This document shows positions 22,021-30,139 of a DNA stretch of 64,000 bases, one piece after another. The notes beneath the pieces are model-generated. The model made no database searches. It saw nothing but the letters and a program-made list of their open reading frames with translations, and was not told the DNA's origin. The stretch is from Thereva unica (lineage: Eukaryota; Arthropoda; Insecta; Diptera; Therevidae), in contig OX465281.1 of NCBI GenBank assembly GCA_949987705.1, positions 242,689,143-242,753,142 of the forward strand. Reading direction: 5' to 3'. The number at the start of each line of letters is the position of its first letter. Within the stretch, counting starts at the first letter, position 1. The translations under genes were made by a program, and so were the position numbers.

Positions 22021-22844
22021 TGGGTGTTGAGAAAAAGTCCCAGTCCTTTCCTATATGGCTTTAGAAATAATCCTTGTCCAGGTTTTCCTAGCGCTATAGC
22101 TTCCATTGTCTCATTATGACGTTTCGCTTCCTGCAGCTCCCGACGTGCGACACTTGCGGCGTTTACAGCTTTAGCTATACCTGCTGCACCTCCAGATAGC
22201 GCTCCAACGGCTGAAAGACCTGCAAAAAGTGGAATGAGGAACGGTAAAACTCCTCCTACTTTAGGTACTGGTATCACTCTAGGCGTAGTGTAAGATTTTT
22301 TCTTCCCCTTGATAACATTCTTTGCCGCACTTAGGGCAATTGTAGTAGCTTCCAACAGGTCTTTCGGCTTTTTCAGCTTTAACACTTTTCTAGCATTACG
22401 TACAGCTTCGCGGAATGATGGACGTAACGTATTCTTCTTCTTCTTCGAGCAGGTAATTTTTGCTTTGACACCCATTCCAACTTTAATTTTAGCTTTCATG
22501 GCGTTTGTTACTAATAGCGCGTTAGCACGTTCTGCAAAGCTAGCGTCTTTAGATGTTACTCGTTGCCAGGCTTTTTCTTCTAAAATACGGTCAGCTATAT
22601 GTCGGTCGCTTAAGTCCTTATGATCTCGATATGCAATATCATGCTGTTTGCAGGCTGCGTCTAGTGGGTTGATGCCAGGATCACCGCGGGCTAGTCTTTT
22701 AGCTAACTTTGTTCCTGGACCACAGTATTGATATCCCGGTAGATGAAGCTCAAGCGGTAACTTATTTATAACAGTGTTTAACAGTCCTCCCCCCCCCTTG
22801 GCAGCTCTTCGATGAATGGTGCGTTTCTTACTATGGTCAATCAT
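22008..22844 (-). CDS. Virion protein with parvovirus-type phospholipase A2 domain and pX-like tail
   Basis: Intact 278-codon gene. Residues 31-93 hold a secreted-PLA2 core of the parvovirus VP1 type: YCGPG (40-44) is the calcium loop, and LDAACKQHDIAY (61-72) supplies the catalytic His68-Asp69 pair. In parvoviruses this domain breaches the endosomal membrane. A basic middle (CSKKKKNTLRPS; KGKKKSYTTPR) is followed by a hydrophobic Gly/Ala segment (about 196-228, FLIPLFAGLSAVGALSGG), a short helix with ARRELQEAKRHNETMEAI, and a tail GLFLKPYRKGLGLFL (257-271). That last part resembles the pX/adenovirus-core-like minor virion protein of Polintons and adintoviruses. The ATG overlaps a TATAAAATG sequence; TAATAAA at the end combines stop and polyadenylation signal. 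The gene is divergent from the ATPase. Confidence 0.85.
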   Translation of the reverse strand: MIDHSKKRTIHRRAAKGGGGLLNTVINKLPLELHLPGYQYCGPGTKLAKRLARGDPGINPLDAACKQHDIAYRDHKDLSDRHIADRILEEKAWQRVTSKDASFAERANALLVTNAMKAKIKVGMGVKAKITCSKKKKNTLRPSFREAVRNARKVLKLKKPKDLLEATTIALSAAKNVIKGKKKSYTTPRVIPVPKVGGVLPFLIPLFAGLSAVGALSGGAAGIAKAVNAASVARRELQEAKRHNETMEAIALGKPGQGLFLKPYRKGLGLFLNTQPKN

Positions 22845-22919
22845 TTTATAGGTTTACTGTAAGACTTATTAAAACCTATAAAAGTACGGGTATTTATAGG
22901 GATTGGGTTAGTGTGCAAC
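22844..22919. promoter_or_regulatory. Bidirectional promoter between PLA2/pX and ATPase genes
   Basis: The 75-bp gap contains an inverted repeat TTTTATAGGTTT (22844-22855) and AAACCTATAAAA (22872-22883), so each strand has an ACCTATAAAA box. On the plus strand it lies about 37 bp before the ATPase ATG. On the minus strand the box runs into the start codon itself (TATAAAATG). A second minus-strand box, from 22883 downward, could serve that gene with a normal leader. Confidence 0.55.
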
Positions 22920-23602
22920 ATGAAGTTTATCAAGCAACAAGCGTGTCTACCAGTTAGAAATACTGATGTGGAAATTACAAGTACATCAAAGAAGCATGGG
23001 GTGCTGCTACCAAACAGTATAAGAGGTATTATTGTTGGACCGTCGAATTGTGGCAAGACAAATGTTATGCTAAGTCTACTGGAGCATCCTAACGGTCTGA
23101 GATTCGAGAATATATACATTTACTCAAAGTCGCTAAGTCAGCCGAAATACGAGTATTTAGGAGAAGTTGTAGCTCACATATCAGGTTTGGGCTATTATAC
23201 GTTTTCTAACAACCACGATGTTATACCACCGGAGGAAGCAAAGCCAAACTCAATTTTCATCTTTGATGATGTAGCCTGCGATAAACAAAATAATATTAGA
23301 GCCTACTTTTGATTGGGAGACATAACGACATTGACAGCTTTTACCTCTGTCAAACTTATACTCATATACCAAAGCATCTAATCCGAGATAATGCAAGCTT
23401 TCTGATCATATTCAAACAAGATGATTTGAACCTGAAGCATGTATACAATGATCATGTGAATAGTGATATGGAATTCGCAAAGTTCAGAAAAGCGTGTGCA
23501 AACTGTTGGAAAGACAAATATGGATTCTTAGTAATTGATAAGGACAGCCCCATGGGCAAAGGTCGATATCGAAAAGGCTTTGATGTATTCATGAGCCTAT
23601 GA
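22920..23602 (+). CDS. A32/FtsK-HerA-type packaging ATPase, one frameshift
   Basis: About 227 codons with Walker A GPSNCGKT (40-47) and Walker B SIFIFDDV (about 111-118), then after a frameshift RHNDIDSFYLCQTYTHIPKH and KGRYRKGFDVF, the conserved C-terminal part of Polinton/adintovirus packaging ATPases. These enzymes drive genome packaging into capsids. The first frame stops at TGA 23310-23312; similarity resumes at once in the overlapping frame one base back (from 23309), so a single-base indel in the CTTTTG run explains it. It may be a mutation or a sequence error. The ATG at 22920 is favoured over the GTG at 22911. Confidence 0.88.
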
Positions 23603-23642
23603 AGGAGCCCACCTAATCAGCTGACCAGGTCTTTCAGCTCTG

Positions 23643-25945
23643 CCTGGCTGGTCTGTCTGGCTGGTCTGTCTGGCTGGTTGGCTGGTCTGTCTGGCTGGTT
23701 GGCTGGTCTGTCTGGCTGGTCTGTCTGGCTGGTTGGCTGGTCTGTCTGGCTGGTCTGTCTGGCTGGTTGGCTGGTCTGTCTGGCTGGTTGGCTGGTCTGT
23801 CTGGCTGGTTGGCTGGTCTGTCTGGCTGGTTGGCTGGTCTGTCTGGCTGGTCTGTCTGGCTGGTTGGCTGGTCTGTCTGGCTGGTTGGCTGGTCTGTCTG
23901 GCTGGTTGGCTGGTCTGTCTGGCTGGTTGGCTGGTCTGTCTGGCTGGTCTGTCTGGCTGGTTGGCTGGTCTGTCTGGCTGGTTGGCTGGTCTGTCTGGCT
24001 GGTTGGCTGGTCTGTCTGGCTGGTCTGTCTGGCTGGTTGGCTGGTCTGTCTGGCTGGTTAGCTGGTCTGTCTGGCTGGTCTGTCTGGCTGGTTGGCTGGT
24101 CTGTCTGGCTGGTTGGCTGGTCTGTCTGGCTGGTTGGCTGGTCTGTCTGGCTGGTCTGTCTGGCTGGTTGGCTGGTCTGTCTGGCTGGTTGGCTGGTCTG
24201 TCTGGCTGGTCTGTCTGGCTGTTTGGCTGGTCTGTCTGGCTGGTTGGCTGGTCTGTCTGGCTGGTCTGTCTGGCTGGTTGGCTGGTCTGTCTGGCTGGTT
24301 AGCTGGTCTGTCTGGCTGGTTGGCTGGTCTGTCTGGCTGGTTGGCTGGTCTGTCTGGCTGGTTGGCTGGTCTGTCTGGCTGGTTGGCTGGTCTGTCTGGC
24401 TGGTCTGTCTGGCTGGTTGGCTGGTCTGTCTGGCTGGTTGGCTGGTCTGTCTGGCTGGTCTGTCTGGCTGGTTGGTTGGTCTGTCTGGCTGGTTGGCTGG
24501 TCTGTCTGGCTGGTTGGCTGGTCTGTCTGGCTGGTTGGCTGGTCTGTCTGGCTGGTTGGCTGGTCTGTCTGGCTGGTTGGCTGGTCTGTCTGGCTGGTTA
24601 GCTGGTCTGTCTGGCTGGTTGGCTGGTCTGTCTGGCTGGTCTGTCTGGCTGGTTGGCTGGTCTGTCTGGCTGGTTGGCTGGTCTGTCTGGCTGGTTGGCT
24701 GGTCTGTCTGGCTGGTTGGCTGGTCTGTCTGGCTGGTTGGCTGGTCTGTCTGGCTGGTCTGTCTGGCTGGTTGGCTGGTCTGTCTGGCTGGTTGGCTGGT
24801 CTGTCTGGCTGGTCTGTCTGGCTGGTTAGCTGGTCTGTCTGGCTGGTTGGCTGGTCTGTCTGGCTGGTTGGCTGGTCTGTCTGGCTGGTCTGTCTGGCTG
24901 GTTGGCTGGTCTGTCTGGCTGGTTGGCTGGTCTGTCTGGCTGGTCTGTCTGGCTGGTTGGCTGGTCTGTCTGGCTGGTTGGCTGGTCTGTCTGGCTGGTT
25001 GGCTGGTCTGTCTGGCTGGTCTGTCTGGCTGGTTGGCTGGTCTGTCTGGCTGGTTAGCTGGTCTGTCTGGCTGGTTGGCTGGTCTGTCTGGCTGGTCTGT
25101 CTGGCTGGTTGGCTGGTCTGTCTGGCTGGTTGGCTGGTCTGTCTGGCTGGTCTGTCTGGCTGGTTGGCTGGTCTGTCTGGCTGGTTGGCTGGTCTGTCTG
25201 GCTGGTTGGCTGGTCTGTCAGGCTGGTTGGCTGGTCTGTCTGGCTGGTCTGTCTGGCTGGTTGGCTGGTCTGTCTGGCTGGTCTGTCTGGCTGGTTGGCT
25301 GGTCTGTCTGGCTGGTCTGTCTGGCTGGTTGGCTGGTCTGTCTGGCTGGTTGGCTGGTCTGTCTGGCTGGTCTGTCTGGCTGGTTGGCTGGTCTGTCTGG
25401 CTGGTTGGCTGGTCTGTCTGGCTGGTTGGCTGGTCTGTCTGGCTGGTCTGTCTGGCTGGTCTGTCTGGCTGGTTGGCTGGTCTGTCTGGCTGGTTGGCTG
25501 GTCTGTCTGGCTGGTTGGCTGGTCTGTCTGGCTGGTCTGTCTGGCTGGTTGGCTGGTCTGTCTGGCTGGTTGGCTGGTCTGTCTGGCTGGTCTGTCTGGC
25601 TGGTTGGCTGGTCTGTCTGGCTGGTTAGCTGGTCTGTCTGGCTGGTTGGCTGGTCTGTCTGGCTGGTTGGCTGGTCTGTCTGGCTGGTCTGTCTGGCTGG
25701 TTGGCTGGTCTGTCTGGCTGGTCTGTCTGGCTGGTTGGCTGGTCTGTCTGGCTGGTTGGCTGGTCTGTCTGGCTGGTTGGCTGGTCTGTCTGGCTGGTCT
25801 GTCAGGCTGGTTGGTTGGTCTGTCTGGCTGGTTGGCTGGTCTGTCTGGCTGGTTGGCTGGTCTGTCTGGCTGGTCTATCTGGCTGGTCGGTCTGTCTGTC
25901 TGTCTGGCTGGTGTGTCTGGCTGATCTATCTGGTTGACCTGCCTG
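23643..25945. repeat. 2.3-kb minisatellite built of 13-bp and 21-bp units
   Basis: Two units alternate irregularly: GGTCTGTCTGGCT (13 bp) and the same preceded by GGTTGGCT (21 bp), well over a hundred in total by length. Rare variants are GGTTAGCT, TGTCAGG, GGTTGGTT and a decayed right edge (25880-25945). No stop codon occurs in any plus frame, and one minus frame is also open, giving long spurious proteins of W/L/G/V/S/A repeats. It sits right after the ATPase stop, where capsid genes would be expected in an intact relative. Confidence 0.95.
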
Positions 25946-25958
25946 GTACGTCTGGATC

Positions 25959-25966
25959 TATATAAA
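25959..25966 (+). promoter_or_regulatory. TATA box before the acidic-protein gene
   Basis: TATATAAA just after the minisatellite and about 55 bp before the favoured ATG at 26020. Confidence 0.55.
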
Positions 25967-26019
25967 TGCTTATTAGCATAGCTGTATATCATTGTAGCTG
26001 TAACCACACGTGTAAAAAC

Positions 26020-26805
26020 ATGAATGAAAAATTGATGAAGGATATTATAAAAACACGTGAGGCTATACGAAGAAAATATAAAGCTCTCAAGACTGGTAAA
26101 ATTGAATCTGAAGCTCAATTAGAGGAAACATTTAAACCTATAACCAACACGCTGAAAAAAGCGCTCACAACAACAGCAGCATCAGTGAAACTTGAACCAA
26201 AAGAAGAAGAAGATGAAATTAAGCACGAGGGCAATGAAGAAGCATACACACCACCACCACCACGTAAATACTTAAAGCTAGAGCCACCGAGTTATTCTGA
26301 GGATGATGATGATGATGATGATCAGTTTGTCACACCTACAAAAGAACCAAAATTAGAGTCTGCAGACCAGATACTAAACAAATATAAACAACTACTGGAA
26401 AATGATAGCACGAGAATTGATAAAACGTATGGAGCGTACTATAAGAACGATATGTGGAATATTGGTAATTCGAGATTAAAAGTTGATAAAGAATACTTTC
26501 TTATAGATGGCAAGCGGTACAAGATAACTGAAGGTCTAGCTGAATTAATTTTTATGAAAAAGCCTCGAGGCTACTCAAAAGAAGACTTGTCCAATTATCA
26601 AAAAATTGTAAATGATACATGCACCCACAGACGTGATTTTAAGGAAAACCAGCAAATAAAAGGAACAAATAGCTTCAAATATAGAAACATAATAAAAAAG
26701 TTGATTCACACTCCTCATACTGGAACGGGAATAATGCAAATAGGATTATTTCTAAAGCCATATAGGAATCTCAATCAGATAGGCTTCTATCACCTTCTTT
26801 CTTAA
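26020..26805 (+). CDS. Acidic Polinton/adintovirus-associated protein (DUF8207-like), 261 aa
   Basis: I chose the ATG at 26020 because the upstream one (25966) lies in the TATA box. The N-terminal half is a helical lysine/glutamate-rich segment (about 1-60) followed by low-complexity acidic and proline runs (YTPPPPRKY; SEDDDDDDDQF). The C-terminal half is a compact domain: ILNKYKQLLENDSTRIDKTY, YYKNDMWNIGNSRLKVD, then GLAELIFMKKPRGYSKEDLS, NYQKIVNDTCTHRRDF and KYRNIIKKL. I recall this pattern as a domain of unknown function (DUF8207) frequent in virus-like elements of insects and cnidarians; the name needs checking. The last 25 residues (IGLFLKPYRNLNQIGFYHLL) repeat the tail motif of the PLA2/pX protein, with a 27-base identity, suggesting a rearranged 3' end. 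Confidence 0.7.
   Translation: MNEKLMKDIIKTREAIRRKYKALKTGKIESEAQLEETFKPITNTLKKALTTTAASVKLEPKEEEDEIKHEGNEEAYTPPPPRKYLKLEPPSYSEDDDDDDDQFVTPTKEPKLESADQILNKYKQLLENDSTRIDKTYGAYYKNDMWNIGNSRLKVDKEYFLIDGKRYKITEGLAELIFMKKPRGYSKEDLSNYQKIVNDTCTHRRDFKENQQIKGTNSFKYRNIIKKLIHTPHTGTGIMQIGLFLKPYRNLNQIGFYHLLS
26742..26768 (+). repeat. 27-base copy of the PLA2/pX gene tail
   Basis: Identical to the reverse complement of 22048-22074, encoding GLFLKPYR in both genes. It looks like a rearrangement scar or a short gene-conversion tract. Confidence 0.75.
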
Positions 26806-26809
26806 AGTG

Positions 26810-27109
26810 GTGTTGTTTACATAGGTGCATGGAACTCATGGACAAGTACAAAATTTACCAACTTCCGGTATCCGGCTGTCTTAGATGGAATTGCATCACC
26901 ATAGTCACAGACAGGCAAATCCCTACCCCTTCCCCCCAAAAGTTGTTTACACAGGTGCATGGAATTCAATTCAATTTACCAACTTCCGGTCTATAGCTTT
27001 CTCACGCAGGTGCAAAAACTGCTGACGTAGCGAATTCCTAGGCCCCAAAAGTTGTTTACACAGGTGCATCATGAAAACTTCCACCCCAAAGTTGTTTAGA
27101 CAGGTGCAT
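26810..27109. promoter_or_regulatory. Four-box regulatory array (right arm)
   Basis: Mirror image of the array at 15811-16110, here between the acidic-protein gene and the second copy of the TIR gene. Confidence 0.55.
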
Positions 27110-27153
27110 CTATGGACTCATGGACAAGTTCAATCATGTTTCTAGATTTAGGG

Positions 27154-27160
27154 TATATAA
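27154..27160 (+). promoter_or_regulatory. TATA box of the TIR gene (copy 2)
   Basis: TATATAA about 75-80 bp upstream of the ATG at 27234. Confidence 0.6.
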
Positions 27161-27233
27161 TGAGAACTGTGAAGGAGAACGCTAGCAGTTCAACCCCAAC
27201 CACCTGGAGATCAACAGCATCAGCCCCAGAAAC

Positions 27234-27617
27234 ATGGATACAGCAACAGAACTCAAAAGCTTGGAATACTCACCATACTTAAGGATGTCCGACATGGAGT
27301 TTGGAACCCCATATAAAATAAAATCTGCAAGCAGGCTTGAAACAGTGTATGGTGTTCGGATTCATCTTGAGTTAGAGGAGTATCAGCTTTTGCTACCAGC
27401 CAGGTACAGTTCACTTTCTGATGCAGCCTTACAAGACATCAACAACAAAGGAAATTTCCACGTAATCAATTCTGGACCGCAGGGGAAGACATTTATTTTC
27501 AAGTTTGTACAAATTGACGCCATTCCAGTTAATTATAGTTTTTATACCGATAATTCAAAAGAAATCCCTAATTTTTACAATCCTAACAACAAGAAAAGGA
27601 AATTTCCTGGTGAATAA
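27234..27617 (+). CDS. TIR-encoded 127-aa protein (copy 2), unknown function
   Basis: Identical in sequence to the gene at 15303-15686 and with the same TATA box, leader and downstream AATAAATAAATAA (near 27640). Here it points outward, away from the element's interior, as does the left copy. No signal peptide or membrane segment is seen; the C-terminus is basic (NKKRKFPGE). Having the gene in the arms means homogenisation keeps both copies equal. A DNA-binding role at the ends is an inference from position only. Confidence 0.75.
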   Translation: MDTATELKSLEYSPYLRMSDMEFGTPYKIKSASRLETVYGVRIHLELEEYQLLLPARYSSLSDAALQDINNKGNFHVINSGPQGKTFIFKFVQIDAIPVNYSFYTDNSKEIPNFYNPNNKKRKFPGE

Positions 27618-28679
27618 TAATACTGTGCTGTGTCTGAAATAAATAAATAATTGCGCGATTTATCAGAATAAAAATAATATGTGTTCTAATTAATAGGGTT
27701 TTTATTTGTAGCTATTACAACAACAACAATTCTTTTTAATGCCCTAACTTTATTATTTCAGAAGTTTGCTCTGCCGTTTAATTTTTTTCTTTTCAGTACT
27801 AACTTGCTGATTACATTCACTGATGCACTTTGTTTATCTCAATAAACGTTCGCAGCATGAGAAGACTGAAATTTTCACATCTTTGCTTGATAAGGAATCC
27901 GATGTTTTCTTATTTAACCGTTATTAAAATTTACTCATTGGGTACAATTAGCACTTAAGGTGATCAGTTTAAATAATAGAATTTATCCAATACGTTCAAG
28001 ATTGAATAATTAAGGCATAAGTTAGCTGATAATGGGAATCTTCATTGTTTTTAGTATGTGACCGAGTATTTTTTGCGGCAGCTTTTTGCCACTTCTTAGT
28101 GTGTGTAATATTTGTGGTTTGTGAAAGGTATTTTACCTTAAATTTATTGTTTAAAAATATAATATATCCAGCATCACAAGTCTGATGAAAAATGGGAGCC
28201 TTCGCTGCATTGTTGATGCTTATGGGAAATATCTTTTTCATCTTTTTGACCACTTAGCAATTTTCAAGTTGCGGTTGTTATAATATTGCGACTTGAGGTG
28301 AGTATTCTCATTAAAAATTCTTTGGAAGATAATAATAATAATAATAATAATATATCATGGCATATGGTTGCAATCCAGATCATAGCTTACAGATATCGCA
28401 CCGGGTTGTTGTCGAGAATAATATATAGCCATCTCAGCTAAAGCTTAATTTAATTCTTAGTGTTACTTGAAAGTCCAGTTCTTCACTGAATTATATGTAT
28501 ATTTTTGCTCCAGAATCAAAGCTCATTCCAAAGCACCAGAATTAATACTACAGAAAACATCTCGAAACCAAAGCTCTCAATCCCCCACACACACACAGCT
28601 TAGTTTAATTCCACTCACAGAGAAATTTATCCAAAGGTTCCCCAAGAGCTTCTTTAATTCTTAGTTCAACTAGCTTCTC

Positions 28680-29310
28680 ACAGCTGGCGCTCACATCTCG
28701 CACCAACTTCCCACCCCATGCCGGTTCTGGACCACGCAAAGATACATCCAGAGCCTTAAGTCACATCCCCAAATCCCATGCCAGCTCTGGGCTATATCCC
28801 ATGACATTTCTGCACCACCTTCAAATCCCATGCCCGTTCTTGGCCAAATCCCATGCCCGTTCTGCGCCACCCTATCCAAGAAACATACATCCAGAGCTTT
28901 AAGTCACACCTCAAATCCCATGCCAGCTCTGGACCAAATCAACACCGAAATTCAACTAGCTTCCCACAGGTGGCACCCAACAACACAGCTTTCAAATCCC
29001 ACGCCGGCCACACGCCAAATCCCATGCCCACTCTGGGCCACCCCATCCAAGACGCACACCCAAAACACCTCACACACCTACATGCAGAGCTTTCACCCAT
29101 CTCCACCCACCAACTCCAAGCCACCCCATCCAAGACACCCAACCTCCATAAACAGCTTTCAAACCACCTTACCCAAGACACAAACCCAAAACACCTCGTA
29201 CACCTACATAAAGAGCTTTCACCCATCTCCACACACCAACTCTAAGCCACCTTATCCAAGACACAAACCTAAAACACCTCGTACACGTACATAAAGAGCT
29301 TTCAGACCCC
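28680..29310. repeat. C-rich subterminal tandem repeats (right arm)
   Basis: Mirror of 13610-14240. Several long overlapping frames with P, H and T repeats arise from the low complexity. Confidence 0.7.
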
Positions 29311-29323
29311 CCCAAATCCTAGG

Positions 29324-29360
29324 CCGGTACGGCGCCACCTGAGAGGTGGCGCCGTACCGG
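29324..29360. repeat. Subterminal hairpin, right
   Basis: Same 17-base-arm palindrome as at 13560-13596, ending 15 bp inside the right terminus. Confidence 0.9.
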
Positions 29361-29375
29361 TATAGCTCTACTACT

Positions 29376-29381
29376 AGAGTA
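29376..29381. repeat. Target-site duplication AGAGTA (right)
   Basis: Exact repeat of 13539-13544, directly abutting the right terminus. Confidence 0.93.
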
Positions 29382-30139
29382 CCCCATAAAATTTTAACTG
29401 GTAATAACATACCCTTTTTTCGAATTTCTGATTTAACTGTTTTGAAATGACTTAATACAGCTTAAGCTCTATACAACGAAAGCCTTTCCTGTAGTTTTGC
29501 CAGCGATTGCAAAATGCAATTGAAACCCAGAGGCAGATTAAGTCAGAATTTTAAATATATCTACCTACACGACATACCATCGCATCGGTAAAATCACGGA
29601 CAAGTTTCAAACGTAGGGTACAACTCAGGATGTCCACAAAGGACATTATATTAAAACTAGCGAAATTGACAAGCTTCACAAGTCGAAAAACATCGATGGA
29701 AACATATCGGGAGAATTCAAACAGATGGATTATGAGAGATGGAAACAAGTGTCCATTCCTTTTTGAAACTCTGTCATCAGTTGTTGTAAATATAGTTTAA
29801 TTCTGTGACCAGCGAGAATAGTTTTTCTAGCTGTACTTGATAAGATGTGTATACTCCTATAACACATGGTATTCAAAAAATGAATTGGTCTGTCCGCCAT
29901 TGCACATATTGGAGATCTGGGAGATTTCATATTATACCAGAACATGAATATGACTTACATTGAACTATACTACTGACATAATTTTTTTGATGTTACTAAG
30001 ACTGGTTAACTTTAATTATATTGTTACATTTTTACGGCGTAACGGATTCGTAGAATTGATTAGGAATAACCTTTAATAAATATTCACACAAAAACGTATG
30101 TATTAAAAATCAAACTCAATTCTATTTCTTACAGATGGC
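29382..30139. other. No recognisable gene
   Basis: AT-rich flank of the Polinton-like element. Short frames without motif. Confidence 0.4.

Larger units (their letters stand above)
13545..29375. mobile_element. Polinton/Maverick (adintovirus-like) element, 15.8 kb, defective
   Basis: The element starts AGTAGTAGAGC and ends with its complement ...GCTCTACTACT, giving the AG...CT termini known for Polintons, plus the 6-bp duplication AGAGTA. Its terminal inverted repeats are 2566 bp each. Internal genes are those of the Polinton/adintovirus group: protein-primed PolB, A32-like packaging ATPase, adenain-type protease (remnant), a pX-like virion protein with PLA2, and a protein resembling DUF8207. 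Integrase, major capsid and penton proteins are not seen. Polymerase, protease and ATPase are interrupted, so this copy is non-autonomous. Structure and gene set make the assignment strong; whether it is best called a Polinton or an endogenous adintovirus cannot be settled here. Confidence 0.93.
26810..29375 (-). repeat. Right terminal inverted repeat, 2566 bp
   Basis: Reverse complement of 13545-16110. The inner boundary is where GTGTTGTTTACATAGGTGCA (26810) stops matching the left arm. It carries the second copy of the 127-aa gene, the four boxes (26810-27109), the microsatellite and the subterminal C-rich repeats (28680-29310 on this strand). Confidence 0.93.

Noticed and set aside
23643..25945. 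CRISPR-like array
   Set aside because: Units are contiguous without unique spacers, and the context is eukaryotic.
23767..25965. 732-codon and other long open frames (WLVGWSVWLVCLAG-type and PARQTSQ-type on the reverse)
   Set aside because: They are translations of the 13/21-bp minisatellite, open in several frames at once because the repeat words lack stop codons.
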